Part shown: positions 54,785 to 63,582 of the stretch, piece by piece
Numbering within the stretch: the stretch's first letter is position 1
How the letters are laid out: the number at the start of each line of letters is the position of its first letter
NCBI GenBank assembly: GCA_028290465.1
Contig: JAQGJU010000149.1
Location: forward strand, 1 to 64,000
Length of the DNA: 64,000 nucleotides
Origin: Xanthobacteraceae bacterium
GTDB lineage: Bacteria > Pseudomonadota > Alphaproteobacteria > Rhizobiales > Xanthobacteraceae
Reading direction: 5' to 3'
Notes under the pieces: model-generated
Databases searched by the model: none
The model's input: only the letters and a program-made list of their open reading frames with translations
Told to the model about the DNA's origin: nothing
Position numbers and translations under genes: made by a program

Positions 54785-55618
54785 TCAAAAGCGCCGATCG
54801 CGCGTCAAATCGATCAGCGCCGCGTGGCGTCCTGGCCCGGCCGCAATGAGCGCGCCGTGCACCGGATCGGGCCGATTATACGACAAAAACTCGCCCGAAA
54901 AGGTGGTCAAAGCGCCTCCGGCTTCGTGCACCAAAAGATCGGCCGCTGCAAGGTCCCAGTCATGGCTGTTGCCGCCCGCGAAAGCGGCGTCGAGCGCGCC
55001 CTGGGCCACCCGGGCCAGCCGTAACGCCAGCGAGCCGATTTTGGGCACAACCACGAAGCCGGCATCGCCGCGGACCCAGTCGATCAGGCGCTGCGGCCCG
55101 GCGACCTGAATACCGTCGATGTCGTCGCCGGTCGTGGCGAACATTCGCGCGCCGTTCAGGAACGCGCCCCGGCCGATGACGCCGGTGAACAACTCGTCGG
55201 TGACCGGCGCATACAAGGCGCCGGCGACCGGACGGCCGTCCTCGACCAGCGCGGCCGAAATGACCCAGTCCGGCTTGCCGGCCAGATAGGACCGCGTGCC
55301 GTCGATCGGATCGACCACGAAGACCAATCGTCCGGCGCGCTGCTCGGGCCGGTCCTCGGTCTCCTCCGACAGCCAGCCGATACCGGGCTCCGGCACCGAC
55401 AGCCGCTCGCGCAACAAGGCGTCGACCGCGAGATCAGCATCGCTGACCGGCGAGGTCTGGCCGTCATTGCCCTTGAACCAGCTTTTGAGCGGACCGCGAA
55501 AGGTGGTCAGCGCCAGCGCGCCGGCCTCGCGCACCGCCGCCGCCAGACGCTCGCCATGAACGGCGTAGTCGGTAGCCCGATCGGTGGTTTGGCCGGCCGA
55601 GAGTTCAGTGTCCGGCAA
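54785..55618 (-). CDS. CysQ-like inositol monophosphatase-family phosphatase
   Basis: 277-residue lithium-sensitive phosphatase fold. Metal-binding motifs are WLSEETEDR, VDPIDGTRSYLAG and SHDWDLAAADLLVHEAGG. This subgroup is often called 3'(2'),5'-bisphosphate nucleotidase but may act on inositol or other sugar phosphates. The start is a TTG at 55618 overlapping the end of pmbA by 14 bases; no ATG or GTG gives a full N-terminus. Operonic with the lipid A block. Confidence 0.85.
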   Translation of the reverse strand: MPDTELSAGQTTDRATDYAVHGERLAAAVREAGALALTTFRGPLKSWFKGNDGQTSPVSDADLAVDALLRERLSVPEPGIGWLSEETEDRPEQRAGRLVFVVDPIDGTRSYLAGKPDWVISAALVEDGRPVAGALYAPVTDELFTGVIGRGAFLNGARMFATTGDDIDGIQVAGPQRLIDWVRGDAGFVVVPKIGSLALRLARVAQGALDAAFAGGNSHDWDLAAADLLVHEAGGALTTFSGEFLSYNRPDPVHGALIAAGPGRHAALIDLTRDRRF

Positions 55619-56957
55619 TCGTCAGTCCTTCCACCACCAGGGTCGGCGCGTTGGTGCCAAAGCGGAACGTCAGATCGTTCGCCGCTACCAGTGTGCGGTA
55701 CATGTCGAACAGATGGCCGGCGATGGTCACCTCGCTGACCGGAAATGTCAGCTCGCCGTTCTCGATCCAAAACCCGGCCGCGCCGCGGCTGTAGTCGCCG
55801 GTCACGCCGTTGACCCCGGAGCCGATCAGGTCCGACACGTAAAGGCCCTGCGCGATGCCAGCGATCAATTCCTGCGGGCTTTTGTCGCCGGGCTCCAAAT
55901 GTGTATTCGTCGTCCCGGGCGACGGCACGGAAGATACGCCGCGCTGCGCGTGGCCAGTGGTCACGAGGCCGAGTTCGCGCGCGGTGGCGCTGTCCAGCAC
56001 CCACGAGCGCAACACGCCGTCCTCGACCAGCGCCAACGCCCGGCCGGCAACGCCTTCGGCGTCGAACGGACGCGAGCGCAGCCCGCGTTTGCGCAGCGGG
56101 TCGTCGACGATGCGGATACCGGCCGGAAACAGCCGCTCGTTCATCTTGTCGCGCAGAAAGCTGGATTTGCGCGCAATCGAAGCGCCGTTGATGGCGCCGA
56201 CCAGATGCCCGATCAGCGAACCGGCCATGCGCGGGTCGTACACCACCGGCACGCGCTGCGTCGGCACCTTGCGCGGATTGATCCGCTTCACCGCGCGCTC
56301 GCCGGCCTGCCGGCCGATCTGTTCGGGCGAATCCATATCTGCCGCGTGCAGCGTGGATGAGAAATCGTAGTCGCGCTCCATCGCGGTGCCTTCGCCCGCA
56401 ATCGCTGTCATCGCCACGCTGTGGCGCGAACCGACGTAAGCGCCGTGAAAGCCATCGCTCGACACCAGCACCATGCCGCCGAGGCCGGCGGACGCCGACG
56501 CGCCGCCCGATTTGCTGACGCCCTGCACGCCGAGCCCGGCGGCTTCGGCCTGCTGCGCCATCGCTTCCAATGCGGCAACGCTCGGCAGTTCGGGATCGAC
56601 CAGATCGAGGTCGGGAAAATCGCGCGTCAGCAACGACGGATCGGCGAGGCCCGCATAGGGATCCTCGGGCGCGGCGCGCGCCATCGCGACCGCACGTTCG
56701 GCCAGCGCATCGATGCCGTCGCCCGACATGTCGTTGGTCGACACTACCGCCTGGCGGCGGCCGACCAGGACCCGCAGTCCCATATCGTCGCCTTCCGAGC
56801 GTTCGGATTCCTCGACCGCGCCATCGCGCACTTCGACCGACAGCGAGACCGAACGGACCGCGACCGCGTCGGCGGCATCGGCACCGGCGCGGCGCGCGGC
56901 CGACACCAGTTTTTCAGCGAGCGCGGACAGCGCGGACTGGTCGAGCAGGGAGGACAT
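55605..56957 (-). CDS. pmbA: TldD/PmbA-family protease subunit
   Basis: 450 residues, beginning SLLDQSALSALAEKLVSAAR. The PmbA-type beta-rich core is seen in VPVVYDPRMAGSLIGHLVGA, GAINGASIARKSSFL and GSGVNGVTGDYSRGAAGFW. It lacks the HExxxH zinc motif, as PmbA/TldE does; the zinc-bearing TldD partner is not in the window. The complex processes small peptides and toxins such as CcdA and microcins in E. coli. First gene of the minus-strand envelope run. Confidence 0.92.
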   Translation of the reverse strand: MSSLLDQSALSALAEKLVSAARRAGADAADAVAVRSVSLSVEVRDGAVEESERSEGDDMGLRVLVGRRQAVVSTNDMSGDGIDALAERAVAMARAAPEDPYAGLADPSLLTRDFPDLDLVDPELPSVAALEAMAQQAEAAGLGVQGVSKSGGASASAGLGGMVLVSSDGFHGAYVGSRHSVAMTAIAGEGTAMERDYDFSSTLHAADMDSPEQIGRQAGERAVKRINPRKVPTQRVPVVYDPRMAGSLIGHLVGAINGASIARKSSFLRDKMNERLFPAGIRIVDDPLRKRGLRSRPFDAEGVAGRALALVEDGVLRSWVLDSATARELGLVTTGHAQRGVSSVPSPGTTNTHLEPGDKSPQELIAGIAQGLYVSDLIGSGVNGVTGDYSRGAAGFWIENGELTFPVSEVTIAGHLFDMYRTLVAANDLTFRFGTNAPTLVVEGLTIAGH

Positions 56958-56986
56958 GCGGGCTTATTCCTCAAAGTTAGGCGGGG

Positions 56987-57012
56987 GGAGGCGGGTGCCC
57001 AAGAAGGCACCC
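56987..57012 (-). promoter_or_regulatory. Hairpin in the pmbA upstream region
   Basis: gggtgcc (56993-56999) pairs with ggcaccc (57006-57012), with flanking gga/tcc able to extend the stem. It lies 30-55 bases 5' of the pmbA start and would fold in its leader. The rest of the 292-base divergent region to 57249 shows nothing else I can name. Confidence 0.4.
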
Positions 57013-57249
57013 TCCAGATGTGGTTGGCAACGTGCCGATTCAACGTCGCCCAGCTCAGGCCAATCAGGACAATACGGTTACCGCATTTGCAAGATCTTGC
57101 ACGCGTTCGGCAAGGTCTCGTCAAGCATGAGAAGCAGACACGAGCGGTTAACCAGCGTTCTTAAGGCTAAACCGATGGCCTTCTCTTAGGGTGGACCTTG
57201 ATCGGGCGGCAAACAGCCCGGCGGGGACCTCAGTTTCAAGAGGCGTCAA

Positions 57250-57825
57250 ATGTCAGTCGGCCAGGCCATGCCTGTCGGGTCGAGTCGCGCGTTGCGGCTC
57301 GACCCGCTTGCTCTGCCCGTTCGGTTCGAGGCGCGCGATTGCGCCGCGGACGGACGGGTTCGAGTCATCGATCTCTACCACGAACGCGTCATCGTACGCC
57401 GCGCGGTGCGCGGCATGCGGATGGCGGTCAATCTACGGATCAGCGCGTTTCGCGGCATCGCGATCCGGCTGCTGCCGCCGGACGGCGATGAACTCGGCGC
57501 GGTGGCCATCATGCTTGAACATCACGATCCGGCCCTGTCGTTGCCGCTGCACGTCACCAGCGACTGCGCTGAAGTGGTCGCGCAATGGCAGGCCTGGGCC
57601 CGCATTCTCAATCGTCCGCTGCTGGTCAGCGATGCCTTCGGTGCGTTCGGCGATCCGATGCCGCGCGTCGGCCCGCTCGAAATCGGCGAACCGGCACCGC
57701 GCCGCCGCCGTCACAACGCGATCAAGAAACGCCGGCCGAAAGCCCTGATGCGCCGCAAGCTGCCCTGGCGCGTCGGCGAACCGTCGGTGCATCGCGGCGA
57801 GGACGAGATCATCGCGCGGAACTGA
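57250..57825 (+). CDS. DUF6101 protein
   Basis: 191-residue conserved alphaproteobacterial protein with SSRALRLDPLALPVRFEARD, YHERVIVRRAVRGMRMAVNL and EHHDPALSLPLHV, followed by a strongly basic segment (PRRRRHNAIKKRRPK). No signal peptide or membrane helix. AGAGG precedes the ATG by six bases. It sits between pmbA and ubiA. Function unknown. Confidence 0.8.
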   Translation: MSVGQAMPVGSSRALRLDPLALPVRFEARDCAADGRVRVIDLYHERVIVRRAVRGMRMAVNLRISAFRGIAIRLLPPDGDELGAVAIMLEHHDPALSLPLHVTSDCAEVVAQWQAWARILNRPLLVSDAFGAFGDPMPRVGPLEIGEPAPRRRRHNAIKKRRPKALMRRKLPWRVGEPSVHRGEDEIIARN

Positions 57826-57836
57826 GCGCGGCGTGC

Positions 57837-58769
57837 TTACGACGCCTTCAGCCACGCATCCACGATCAACGCTGCGAACAGCATCAGTCCGGCGTCGCGG
57901 TTCGACTTGAACAGACGCAGGCACAGCGCCGGATCGGCGATATCGAGTCGCCAGACCTGCCAGGCGAGATGCGCCGCGAATGCCGCGAGGCCGATCGCGA
58001 AGGCCGGCCCGGCGCCCGCCATCCAGCCGGCGAATCCGATCAGCACCACGGCTGCCGCGAAGAACGCCGACAGGATCGGCTTGGTGCGTTCGGCGAACAG
58101 CAGCGCGGTGGATTTGATCCCGATCAGGGCGTCGTCTTCGCGGTCCTGGTGCGCGTAGATGGTATCGTACGCGATCACCCAGCAAATCGATCCAGCATAG
58201 AGCAGCAGCGCGGGCGGATCGAGCCGGCCGAAATAGGCCGCCCAGCCCATCAGCGCGCCCCACGAAAACGCGAGGCCGAGCCCGATCTGCGGCCAGTAGG
58301 TAACGCGCTTGAGCAGCGGATAGACCGCGACGACCGCCAGCGACGCGATGCCGGTCAGGATCGCGAAACCGTTGAATTGCAACAGCACGCCGAGGCCAAT
58401 CAATGCCTGCGCACCCAGGAACGCGAAGGCCTGCTTGACGCTGACCTGGCCAGACGGGATCGGCCGGGATCGGGTCCGGGCCACGCGGCCGTCGAGATCA
58501 CGGTCGAGGATGTCGTTCCAGGTGCAGCCGGCGCCGCGCATCGCAAAGGCGCCGACGAACAGCAGCCAGACGTGCCACCAGTTCGGGCCGGGAGCGCCGG
58601 CCGCGACCGCCGCCAGCCCGGCCGACCACCAGCACGGCATCAGCAGCAGCCAGGAACCGATCGGCCGGTCGAGACGGGCGAGGCGCAGATAGGGCCGTGT
58701 CGCCGCGGGCGCGAGCCGGTCGACCCAATTGCCGGTGGAATCGGCGACAGGTTGCACCGTGTCGCTCAT
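57837..58769 (-). CDS. ubiA: 4-hydroxybenzoate polyprenyltransferase
   Basis: 310-residue polytopic membrane enzyme that prenylates 4-hydroxybenzoate in ubiquinone synthesis. Both Asp-rich motifs are intact: NDILDRDLDGRVARTRSRPI and YDTIYAHQDREDDALIGIKS. About eight hydrophobic segments. It starts ten bases after the stop of the repeat-rich exported protein, so the two are probably cotranscribed. Confidence 0.96.
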   Translation of the reverse strand: MSDTVQPVADSTGNWVDRLAPAATRPYLRLARLDRPIGSWLLLMPCWWSAGLAAVAAGAPGPNWWHVWLLFVGAFAMRGAGCTWNDILDRDLDGRVARTRSRPIPSGQVSVKQAFAFLGAQALIGLGVLLQFNGFAILTGIASLAVVAVYPLLKRVTYWPQIGLGLAFSWGALMGWAAYFGRLDPPALLLYAGSICWVIAYDTIYAHQDREDDALIGIKSTALLFAERTKPILSAFFAAAVVLIGFAGWMAGAGPAFAIGLAAFAAHLAWQVWRLDIADPALCLRLFKSNRDAGLMLFAALIVDAWLKAS

Positions 58770-58779
58770 GGCGGGTCGC

Positions 58780-59436
58780 TCATCGGGCCAGCGGATTGCT
58801 GCCGCTCAGCGTGTCGTAGGTGCCGCCCTTGCCGGTCTTGGTGTTCTCGCCGGTCGGCACGGCCGGCGTCCCGAGCGCATCGCCGAGGCTGGGCGGCTTC
58901 GGACGTCCGGGCCCCGCTGCCTGCGGATTACAGACCTGGTTACGGATCTGCGTCGTTCTGGTGTAGCTGGCTTTGACCTGCGCGATCACTTGGTCGGGCA
59001 CGCCGCAAGTTGTTTTATTGTCCTGCATGAACTTGAGCATCTTGGCTTCGTTCGCGTTGTAGCTCTTGAACAGGGGGCAGAGCTCGGGCGCCGGCGCCTT
59101 GCGCTGGGTGGCGCCGCGGATCGCGAGTGCGCCCTTTTCGGCGGCCGTGCGAATTTCGACGAAGTCGTTGCAAACCGCCGGCGGCTGTTGCTGCTGTTGC
59201 GAAAATGGGCTTTGGGCGCCGCCGGGTGGCGGAAACGGCGCCGGACTGGTTCCGGCGGGCGGGAACGGTGAAGCTCCTGCAGGTGGCGCGGCGTTGCCGC
59301 CGTTGGCCGGCCAAGGCGACGCCCCCGCAGGCGGTGCGGCGGTGCCGCCGGCATCGGGCCACGGCGACTGGGCCTGCGCCGCGCTCGCCAACAAGGCGGC
59401 GAAGGCGGCAGCGAGCAGGGCGGGGCGGACCGGCAT
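58780..59436 (-). CDS. Exported Pro/Gly/Ala-rich repeat protein
   Basis: 218 residues. A signal peptide (residues 1-23, ending SAAQAQ) is followed by degenerate repeats of about 15 residues built on SPWPxAGGxAAPPAGA (residues about 24-70), a glutamine run, and a compact domain with cysteines in PPAVCNDFVEIRTAAEKG, APELCPLFKSYN, KTTCGVPDQ and RNQVCNPQ. The four cysteines could form two disulfides in the periplasm. AGAGGAA lies eight bases before the ATG. Function unknown; ten bases before ubiA. Confidence 0.75.
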   Translation of the reverse strand: MPVRPALLAAAFAALLASAAQAQSPWPDAGGTAAPPAGASPWPANGGNAAPPAGASPFPPAGTSPAPFPPPGGAQSPFSQQQQQPPAVCNDFVEIRTAAEKGALAIRGATQRKAPAPELCPLFKSYNANEAKMLKFMQDNKTTCGVPDQVIAQVKASYTRTTQIRNQVCNPQAAGPGRPKPPSLGDALGTPAVPTGENTKTGKGGTYDTLSGSNPLAR

Positions 59437-59646
59437 CAGGGCATTCCTCTGGTCTTGTCGCGCATTGGCCGGTTCGAAGCTGAACGGCGGCGGGGCCGAT
59501 AACGGCCCGCCCCCTTCTACAACCTGGGGAATCAGGCGGGAAGGCGGCAATTGCCGGCACCGGGGCCATATGTCGCCGTTTCGCGGGCCCTAGCCTTCAG
59601 CGTTCCTGGCTTGTAAAGCGGACCGGCCCCGACAAGCCGGTACCCC

Positions 59647-60411
59647 ATGCCCCGCATCGATTTCCGTTCGCCCCGACTTTACGTGACCGCGCCGCTCGGC
59701 GCCGGCGCGACCTTGCCGCTGGACCGCGCGCAGTCGAACTACCTCGTCAATGTGCTGCGCCTGAAGCCGGGCGACCCGGTCCTGGTGTTCAACGGCCGGG
59801 ATGGCGAATGGCGGACCGCGCTGACCCAGGCCGGCCGCCGCGACGTCGCCCTGGTCGCGGAGGCCTGCGTGCGGCCGCAGAACCCGCCGGGCGACCTGCA
59901 TCTGCTGTTCGCGCCGCTCAAACATGTGCGGCTCGACTATCTGGTGCAGAAGGCCGTGGAGATGGGCGTGAGCGCCATCCATCCGGTCCTCACCCGTCAC
60001 GTTCAGGTGACGCGGCTCAATCTCGAGCGGATGCAGGCCAACGCGGTCGAGGCCGCCGAGCAATGCGGCATTCTCAGCCTGCCGGAGATCGCCGAGCCGC
60101 GCGGGTTCGACGCGGTTATCGGCAGCCGGGACCCGAAGCGTCTGCTGATATTCTGCGATGAGGATGCCGAGACACGCGATCCGGTGGCGGCGCTGGCCGC
60201 GCATCGTCGCGAGGCGGCTCGTAGCGAGGAGGACTGGCCGCTCGCGGTGCTGACCGGGCCGGAAGGCGGCTTTTCGGAACAGGAACGCGACGCGCTTTTG
60301 AGCCTGCCGAACGTGGTGCGGCTATCGCTCGGGCCGCGCATCCTGCGCGCCGACACCGCGGTCGTCGCCGCGCTGGCGGTGGTCCAGGCGGTGCTCGGCG
60401 ACTGGCGCTAA
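59647..60411 (+). CDS. rsmE: 16S rRNA (uracil1498-N3)-methyltransferase
   Basis: 254-residue SPOUT-class methyltransferase. The N-terminal PUA-like domain is RAQSNYLVNVLRLKPGD; the SAM-binding knot is VLTGPEGGFSEQERDALLSL and LSLGPRILRADTAVVAALAV. MGVSAIHPVLTRHVQV is also typical. Divergent from the exported repeat protein with 210 bases between, in which I see no named element. Confidence 0.95.
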   Translation: MPRIDFRSPRLYVTAPLGAGATLPLDRAQSNYLVNVLRLKPGDPVLVFNGRDGEWRTALTQAGRRDVALVAEACVRPQNPPGDLHLLFAPLKHVRLDYLVQKAVEMGVSAIHPVLTRHVQVTRLNLERMQANAVEAAEQCGILSLPEIAEPRGFDAVIGSRDPKRLLIFCDEDAETRDPVAALAAHRREAARSEEDWPLAVLTGPEGGFSEQERDALLSLPNVVRLSLGPRILRADTAVVAALAVVQAVLGDWR

Positions 60412-60423
60412 AGCGCCTTCAAG

Positions 60424-60747
60424 CTAGCCCCGCGCACGCAGCGGGCGCCATCCATACGGCTTCCACGTGCACGACCACGCGATGTAGTGGCCGGGCTGGC
60501 GAACCTTGCTGGTGACGCGGCCATATTTGCTATAGCCGGCACAATGCTGGTCGGCGATTTCGCGGGCATAGCGATCGTTGTCCGGCGACCACGGCACGAT
60601 GCCGCCGGTGTCGTTGCCGGTGACGCCGGCATTTGGCCCGACGCAGGACGCGGCCGAAAGGCCGAGCGTCAGGACCGTGCTGAGCAGAAGGAGGCGAGAC
60701 ACAATCTTCGACGGCATCGAACGAACCCGTTTCAGCGCGGCGGACAT
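60424..60747 (-). CDS. Small exported protein, possible lipoprotein
   Basis: 107 residues with a hydrophobic N-terminal segment (RLLLLSTVLTLGLSAASC) that could end in a weak lipobox AASC. The mature part is short, with a second and third Cys (QHCAGYSKYG and WSCTWKPYGWRP) that may pair. Starts at 60747 (GGGAG 11 bases upstream) and 60717 are both possible. Ends 12 bases from the convergent rsmE. Function unknown. Confidence 0.65.
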   Translation of the reverse strand: MSAALKRVRSMPSKIVSRLLLLSTVLTLGLSAASCVGPNAGVTGNDTGGIVPWSPDNDRYAREIADQHCAGYSKYGRVTSKVRQPGHYIAWSCTWKPYGWRPLRARG

Positions 60748-60926
60748 CGCCAGCAGAACTCCCTTAAAGCATGTTCCGGCGACTTGTGCAGCGGTCCGTT
60801 TCAGGAGTTCACAGCGTCAGGTCGCCGCCGCCACGCAGCAAGCACGCGTGCGTGCGTGACCGGATCATTGTGCCACCACGACGCCTTTATGAAAGCGGGC
60901 GCGTTCCATGCGCAAGTCGTTGCCGC

Positions 60927-60961
60927 GCCGCCACGGTGCCATGGATTCCATGGCTGGCGGC
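60927..60961. promoter_or_regulatory. Long palindrome upstream of a secreted-protein gene
   Basis: gccatgga-t-tccatggc (60938-60954) is a perfect 17-base palindrome, enclosed by gccgcca (60927-60933) and tggcggc (60955-60961). It lies about 70-100 bases before the ATG at 61031, within a 283-base gap that otherwise holds no supported gene. It could be an operator or a leader hairpin. Confidence 0.45.
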
Positions 60962-61030
60962 GTCTGCGGCCTTGACCGCGTCCCGGCGAGGCTGCACCGT
61001 CCGGACGTTCATGGAAGTACGGAGACGGTC

Positions 61031-61495
61031 ATGGCTCGGCGCGGCGTCCTGTTGGGTGCACTTTTGGCGACGCTGGCGTTCGCGCCAATTTCTTTCATGG
61101 CCCCTGCAAACGCCGCCGGCTGGCTGGAAAAGAACATCTGGCTGTCGGGGCCGCGCTACGACGGCGTGCTGCCGGCTTGCGAGTCGCCGGCTGTGCTCGA
61201 CCTCGTGGCCTCGCGCTTTGCCACCAAGGAAGGCCGGTTCTGGAATTCGCCGCTGCAAATCGTCGGTTTCGATCAGGTGCGAGAGACGGCGTATCGGCCC
61301 TGGGCCAACGACACCATTCCGCGGCGGTTCTGCCGCGGCGCCGCGATGGTTTCCGATGGCGTGGCGCGGCGGGTGTATTACTCGATCGTCGAGGACGGCG
61401 GCATGATCGGCAACAGTTGGGGCATCGAATGGTGCGTCGACGGCCTGGACCGCAACATGGCGTACAATCCTCACTGCAAGATGGCCCGCCCCTGA
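61031..61495 (+). CDS. Secreted protein of unknown function
   Basis: 154 residues with a signal peptide (MARRGVLLGALLATLAFAPI..., cleaved after ANA). The mature domain carries four cysteines (LPACESPAV, RRFCRGAAM, IEWCVDGLD, NPHCKMARP), aromatic motifs WLEKNIWLSGPRYDG and YYSIVEDGGMIGNSWGIEW, and no known catalytic signature. The start at 61031 is preceded by GGAG at suitable spacing; the frame upstream is not protein-like. Likely periplasmic with two disulfides. Confidence 0.75.
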   Translation: MARRGVLLGALLATLAFAPISFMAPANAAGWLEKNIWLSGPRYDGVLPACESPAVLDLVASRFATKEGRFWNSPLQIVGFDQVRETAYRPWANDTIPRRFCRGAAMVSDGVARRVYYSIVEDGGMIGNSWGIEWCVDGLDRNMAYNPHCKMARP

Positions 61496-61514
61496 AGGGG
61501 TCTAGCTTCTTGTT

Positions 61515-61588
61515 GAGCATGATCTTTTCCGAAAACCGGTTTCCACCCTCGGATCGAGTCCGAGGGCAGGCTTTTTCGGGACATGCTG
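61515..61588. repeat. Dispersed repeat B, copy 2 (mosaic)
   Basis: Core cgaaaaccggtttccacc resembles the repeat B core near 26745 in reverse orientation. It is followed by a perfect hairpin ccctcgga/tccgaggg (61546-61553 with 61559-61566) and a ctttttcggg run. The element begins 20 bases after the stop of the secreted-protein gene and may help end its transcript. Confidence 0.6.
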
Positions 61589-61692
61589 GCCTGTTAACGA
61601 ATTAGGCCGACAATTCCCATTTTGTTCTTGAATTGTTCCCCGAAATGACCCTAGAGTTCCGCATTCTTCAACGTGTGCGGGTGGAGCTCCCC

Positions 61693-62418
61693 ATGTTTCG
61701 GCAGGTGATCCGGCTGGTATGTCGTGGCGCGGCACAGATCGTGTTTGTGGCCGCCCTTATTCTCGTTGTGGTTGGTGCGTTGACGACGGTCCTGACGCCG
61801 GCGCTGGCGCAGGACCGGCGGCAGAACACCGCCGGGGCGTTCGATTTCTATGTGCTGGCGCTGTCATGGTCGCCGTCGTTCTGCGCGGCCAGCCAGGAGC
61901 GCAATCCCGACCGCGCGCCGCAGCAGCCGCAATGCGGCGACCGGCCGTTCTCGTTCGTCGTGCACGGGCTGTGGCCGCAATACGAGAAGGGCTTTCCGGA
62001 ATATTGCCAGCAGCCCTCGCCGCGGCTGGACCGCAATATCGTCTCCTCGATGCTTGACGTGATGCCGAGCCCCCGGCTGGTGTTCCACGAATGGGACCGG
62101 CACGGCACCTGCTCGGGCCTGTCGCCGCGCGCTTATTTCGAGATGGTGCGCAAGGTCCGCGCCGCCGTAAAGATCCCGGTGGAATATCTCGAACTGAAGG
62201 AGCCGCTGATGGTGTCGCCGGCCGAGGTCGAGACCGCCTTCGTCAAGGCCAATCCAGGACTGACCGAGGGCGGCATCGCGGTGGCGTGCGACAACAAGCG
62301 TCTGACCGAGGTGCGTATCTGTGTGAACCGCGATTTGCAGTTCCGTAGCTGCGACGAGACCGACCGCCGGGCCTGCCGCCGCGACAGGCTGGTGATGCCG
62401 CCGGTGCGCGGTGGATGA
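61693..62418 (+). CDS. Ribonuclease T2-family nuclease
   Basis: Secreted or periplasmic acid RNase cutting RNA through 2',3'-cyclic intermediates. Both catalytic segments are intact: FVVHGLWPQ (H91) and FHEWDRHGTC (H132, E133, H137). A hydrophobic export signal covers about residues 12-40 (ending TPALAQ). 241 residues. GGAG lies six bases before ATG 61693; an in-frame upstream ATG at 61633 is not favoured. Single gene on the plus strand. Confidence 0.92.
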   Translation: MFRQVIRLVCRGAAQIVFVAALILVVVGALTTVLTPALAQDRRQNTAGAFDFYVLALSWSPSFCAASQERNPDRAPQQPQCGDRPFSFVVHGLWPQYEKGFPEYCQQPSPRLDRNIVSSMLDVMPSPRLVFHEWDRHGTCSGLSPRAYFEMVRKVRAAVKIPVEYLELKEPLMVSPAEVETAFVKANPGLTEGGIAVACDNKRLTEVRICVNRDLQFRSCDETDRRACRRDRLVMPPVRGG

Positions 62419-62501
62419 GACGGAGCGATGCCGTCGATGCCATCGCGCTGCCGTGGCCCGACAGATGAAGCCTTTTCCGGTGAAGCCGCTATAACGGCGG
62501 C

Positions 62502-63398
62502 ATGAATTATCGCCACGCCTTCCATGCCGGCAATTTCGCGGACGTGCTCAAGCATGCGGTGCTGTGCCGTATCCTGGTCTATCTGCGGCAAAAACCGGCC
62601 GCGTTCCGCGTGCTCGACACCCATGCGGGTGCCGGCCGGTTCGATCTCGCCGGCAGCGAAGCCTCGCGCACCGGCGAATGGCGCGCCGGCATCGGCAGGC
62701 TGCTCACGGCGTCGCTCGCGCCGCAGGCCGCCGAACTGCTGGCGCCGTATCTCGATATCGTGCGGCAAGCCAATTCCGACGCCGCCAATTCCGAACAGCC
62801 CAATTCCGAACAAGCCAATAGCGACGGGCCGCTGCGGGTCTATCCGGGCTCGCCGCTGATCGCGCAGGCGCTGCTGCGGTCGCAGGACCGGTTGGTTAGC
62901 TGCGAACTTGAGCCTGGCGCCGTTACGGCGCTCGGCCGCCATCTCGGCGGCGACCGCCGCGCCAAGGCGGTCGAGATCGACGGTTGGACCGCGCTCGGCG
63001 CCTATCTGCCGCCGCCCGAGCGGCGCGGCGTCGTGCTGATTGATCCGCCGTTCGAGAAGCCCGACGAGTTCGGCCGGCTCGCCACAGGCCTGACAGCGGC
63101 GTATCGCAAATGGCCGGGCGGCAGCTACATGCTCTGGTATCCGATCAAGGATTACCGCACGACCGATGCGTTCGCGGCGCGGTTGCGCCAACTCGGTATC
63201 GCGAAATTGTTGCGGATCGAACTGGCGAGCGCGCCGGTGTCGCCCGATGATGCGCTCAGCGCCAGCGGTCTCGTCGTGGTCAATCCGCCCTTCACGCTGC
63301 AGGCCGAGATGGCCATTCTGCTTCCGGCAATGCGCGATGCCCTGGCGCCGGATGGACGCGGCAGCTTGCGCCTCGACTGGCTGGCGGGTGAAAAATAG
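62502..63398 (+). CDS. rlmJ: 23S rRNA (adenine2030-N6)-methyltransferase
   Basis: 298-residue SAM-dependent methyltransferase. It starts with the family signature MNYRHAFHAGNFADVLKHAV and carries VLDTHAGAGRFDLAG and the catalytic VLIDPPFEKPDEF. An insertion of pentapeptide repeats (ANSDA ANSEQ PNSEQ ANSDG, about residues 90-109) encoded by a 15-bp tandem repeat makes it longer than the 280-residue E. coli enzyme; it lies between conserved blocks, so activity is probably kept. Confidence 0.93.
   Translation: MNYRHAFHAGNFADVLKHAVLCRILVYLRQKPAAFRVLDTHAGAGRFDLAGSEASRTGEWRAGIGRLLTASLAPQAAELLAPYLDIVRQANSDAANSEQPNSEQANSDGPLRVYPGSPLIAQALLRSQDRLVSCELEPGAVTALGRHLGGDRRAKAVEIDGWTALGAYLPPPERRGVVLIDPPFEKPDEFGRLATGLTAAYRKWPGGSYMLWYPIKDYRTTDAFAARLRQLGIAKLLRIELASAPVSPDDALSASGLVVVNPPFTLQAEMAILLPAMRDALAPDGRGSLRLDWLAGEK
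62771..62824 (+). repeat. 15-bp tandem repeat inside rlmJ
   Basis: The core caattccga occurs at 62771, 62786 and 62801 and as caatagcga at 62816, an exact 15-base period over four copies. The length keeps frame, so each unit adds or removes five residues. Confidence 0.85.
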
Positions 63399-63582
63399 CT
63401 GGTATTCTTTCCCGGCGTTTGAGTTACTCTACAACCTGGGCTGGCTTTGACGTTGTGCCTCCGAAGAGGCCGGCGGAGTGACTGAGGCCTGAGGGCCGAC
63501 GCTTTCCCCGATCGCGAATGTCCGGCCAAGCTGCCACGCCGTGGGGGCCGGCAGCGGACAATGCGGGGCGAGGAGTTTCGCG

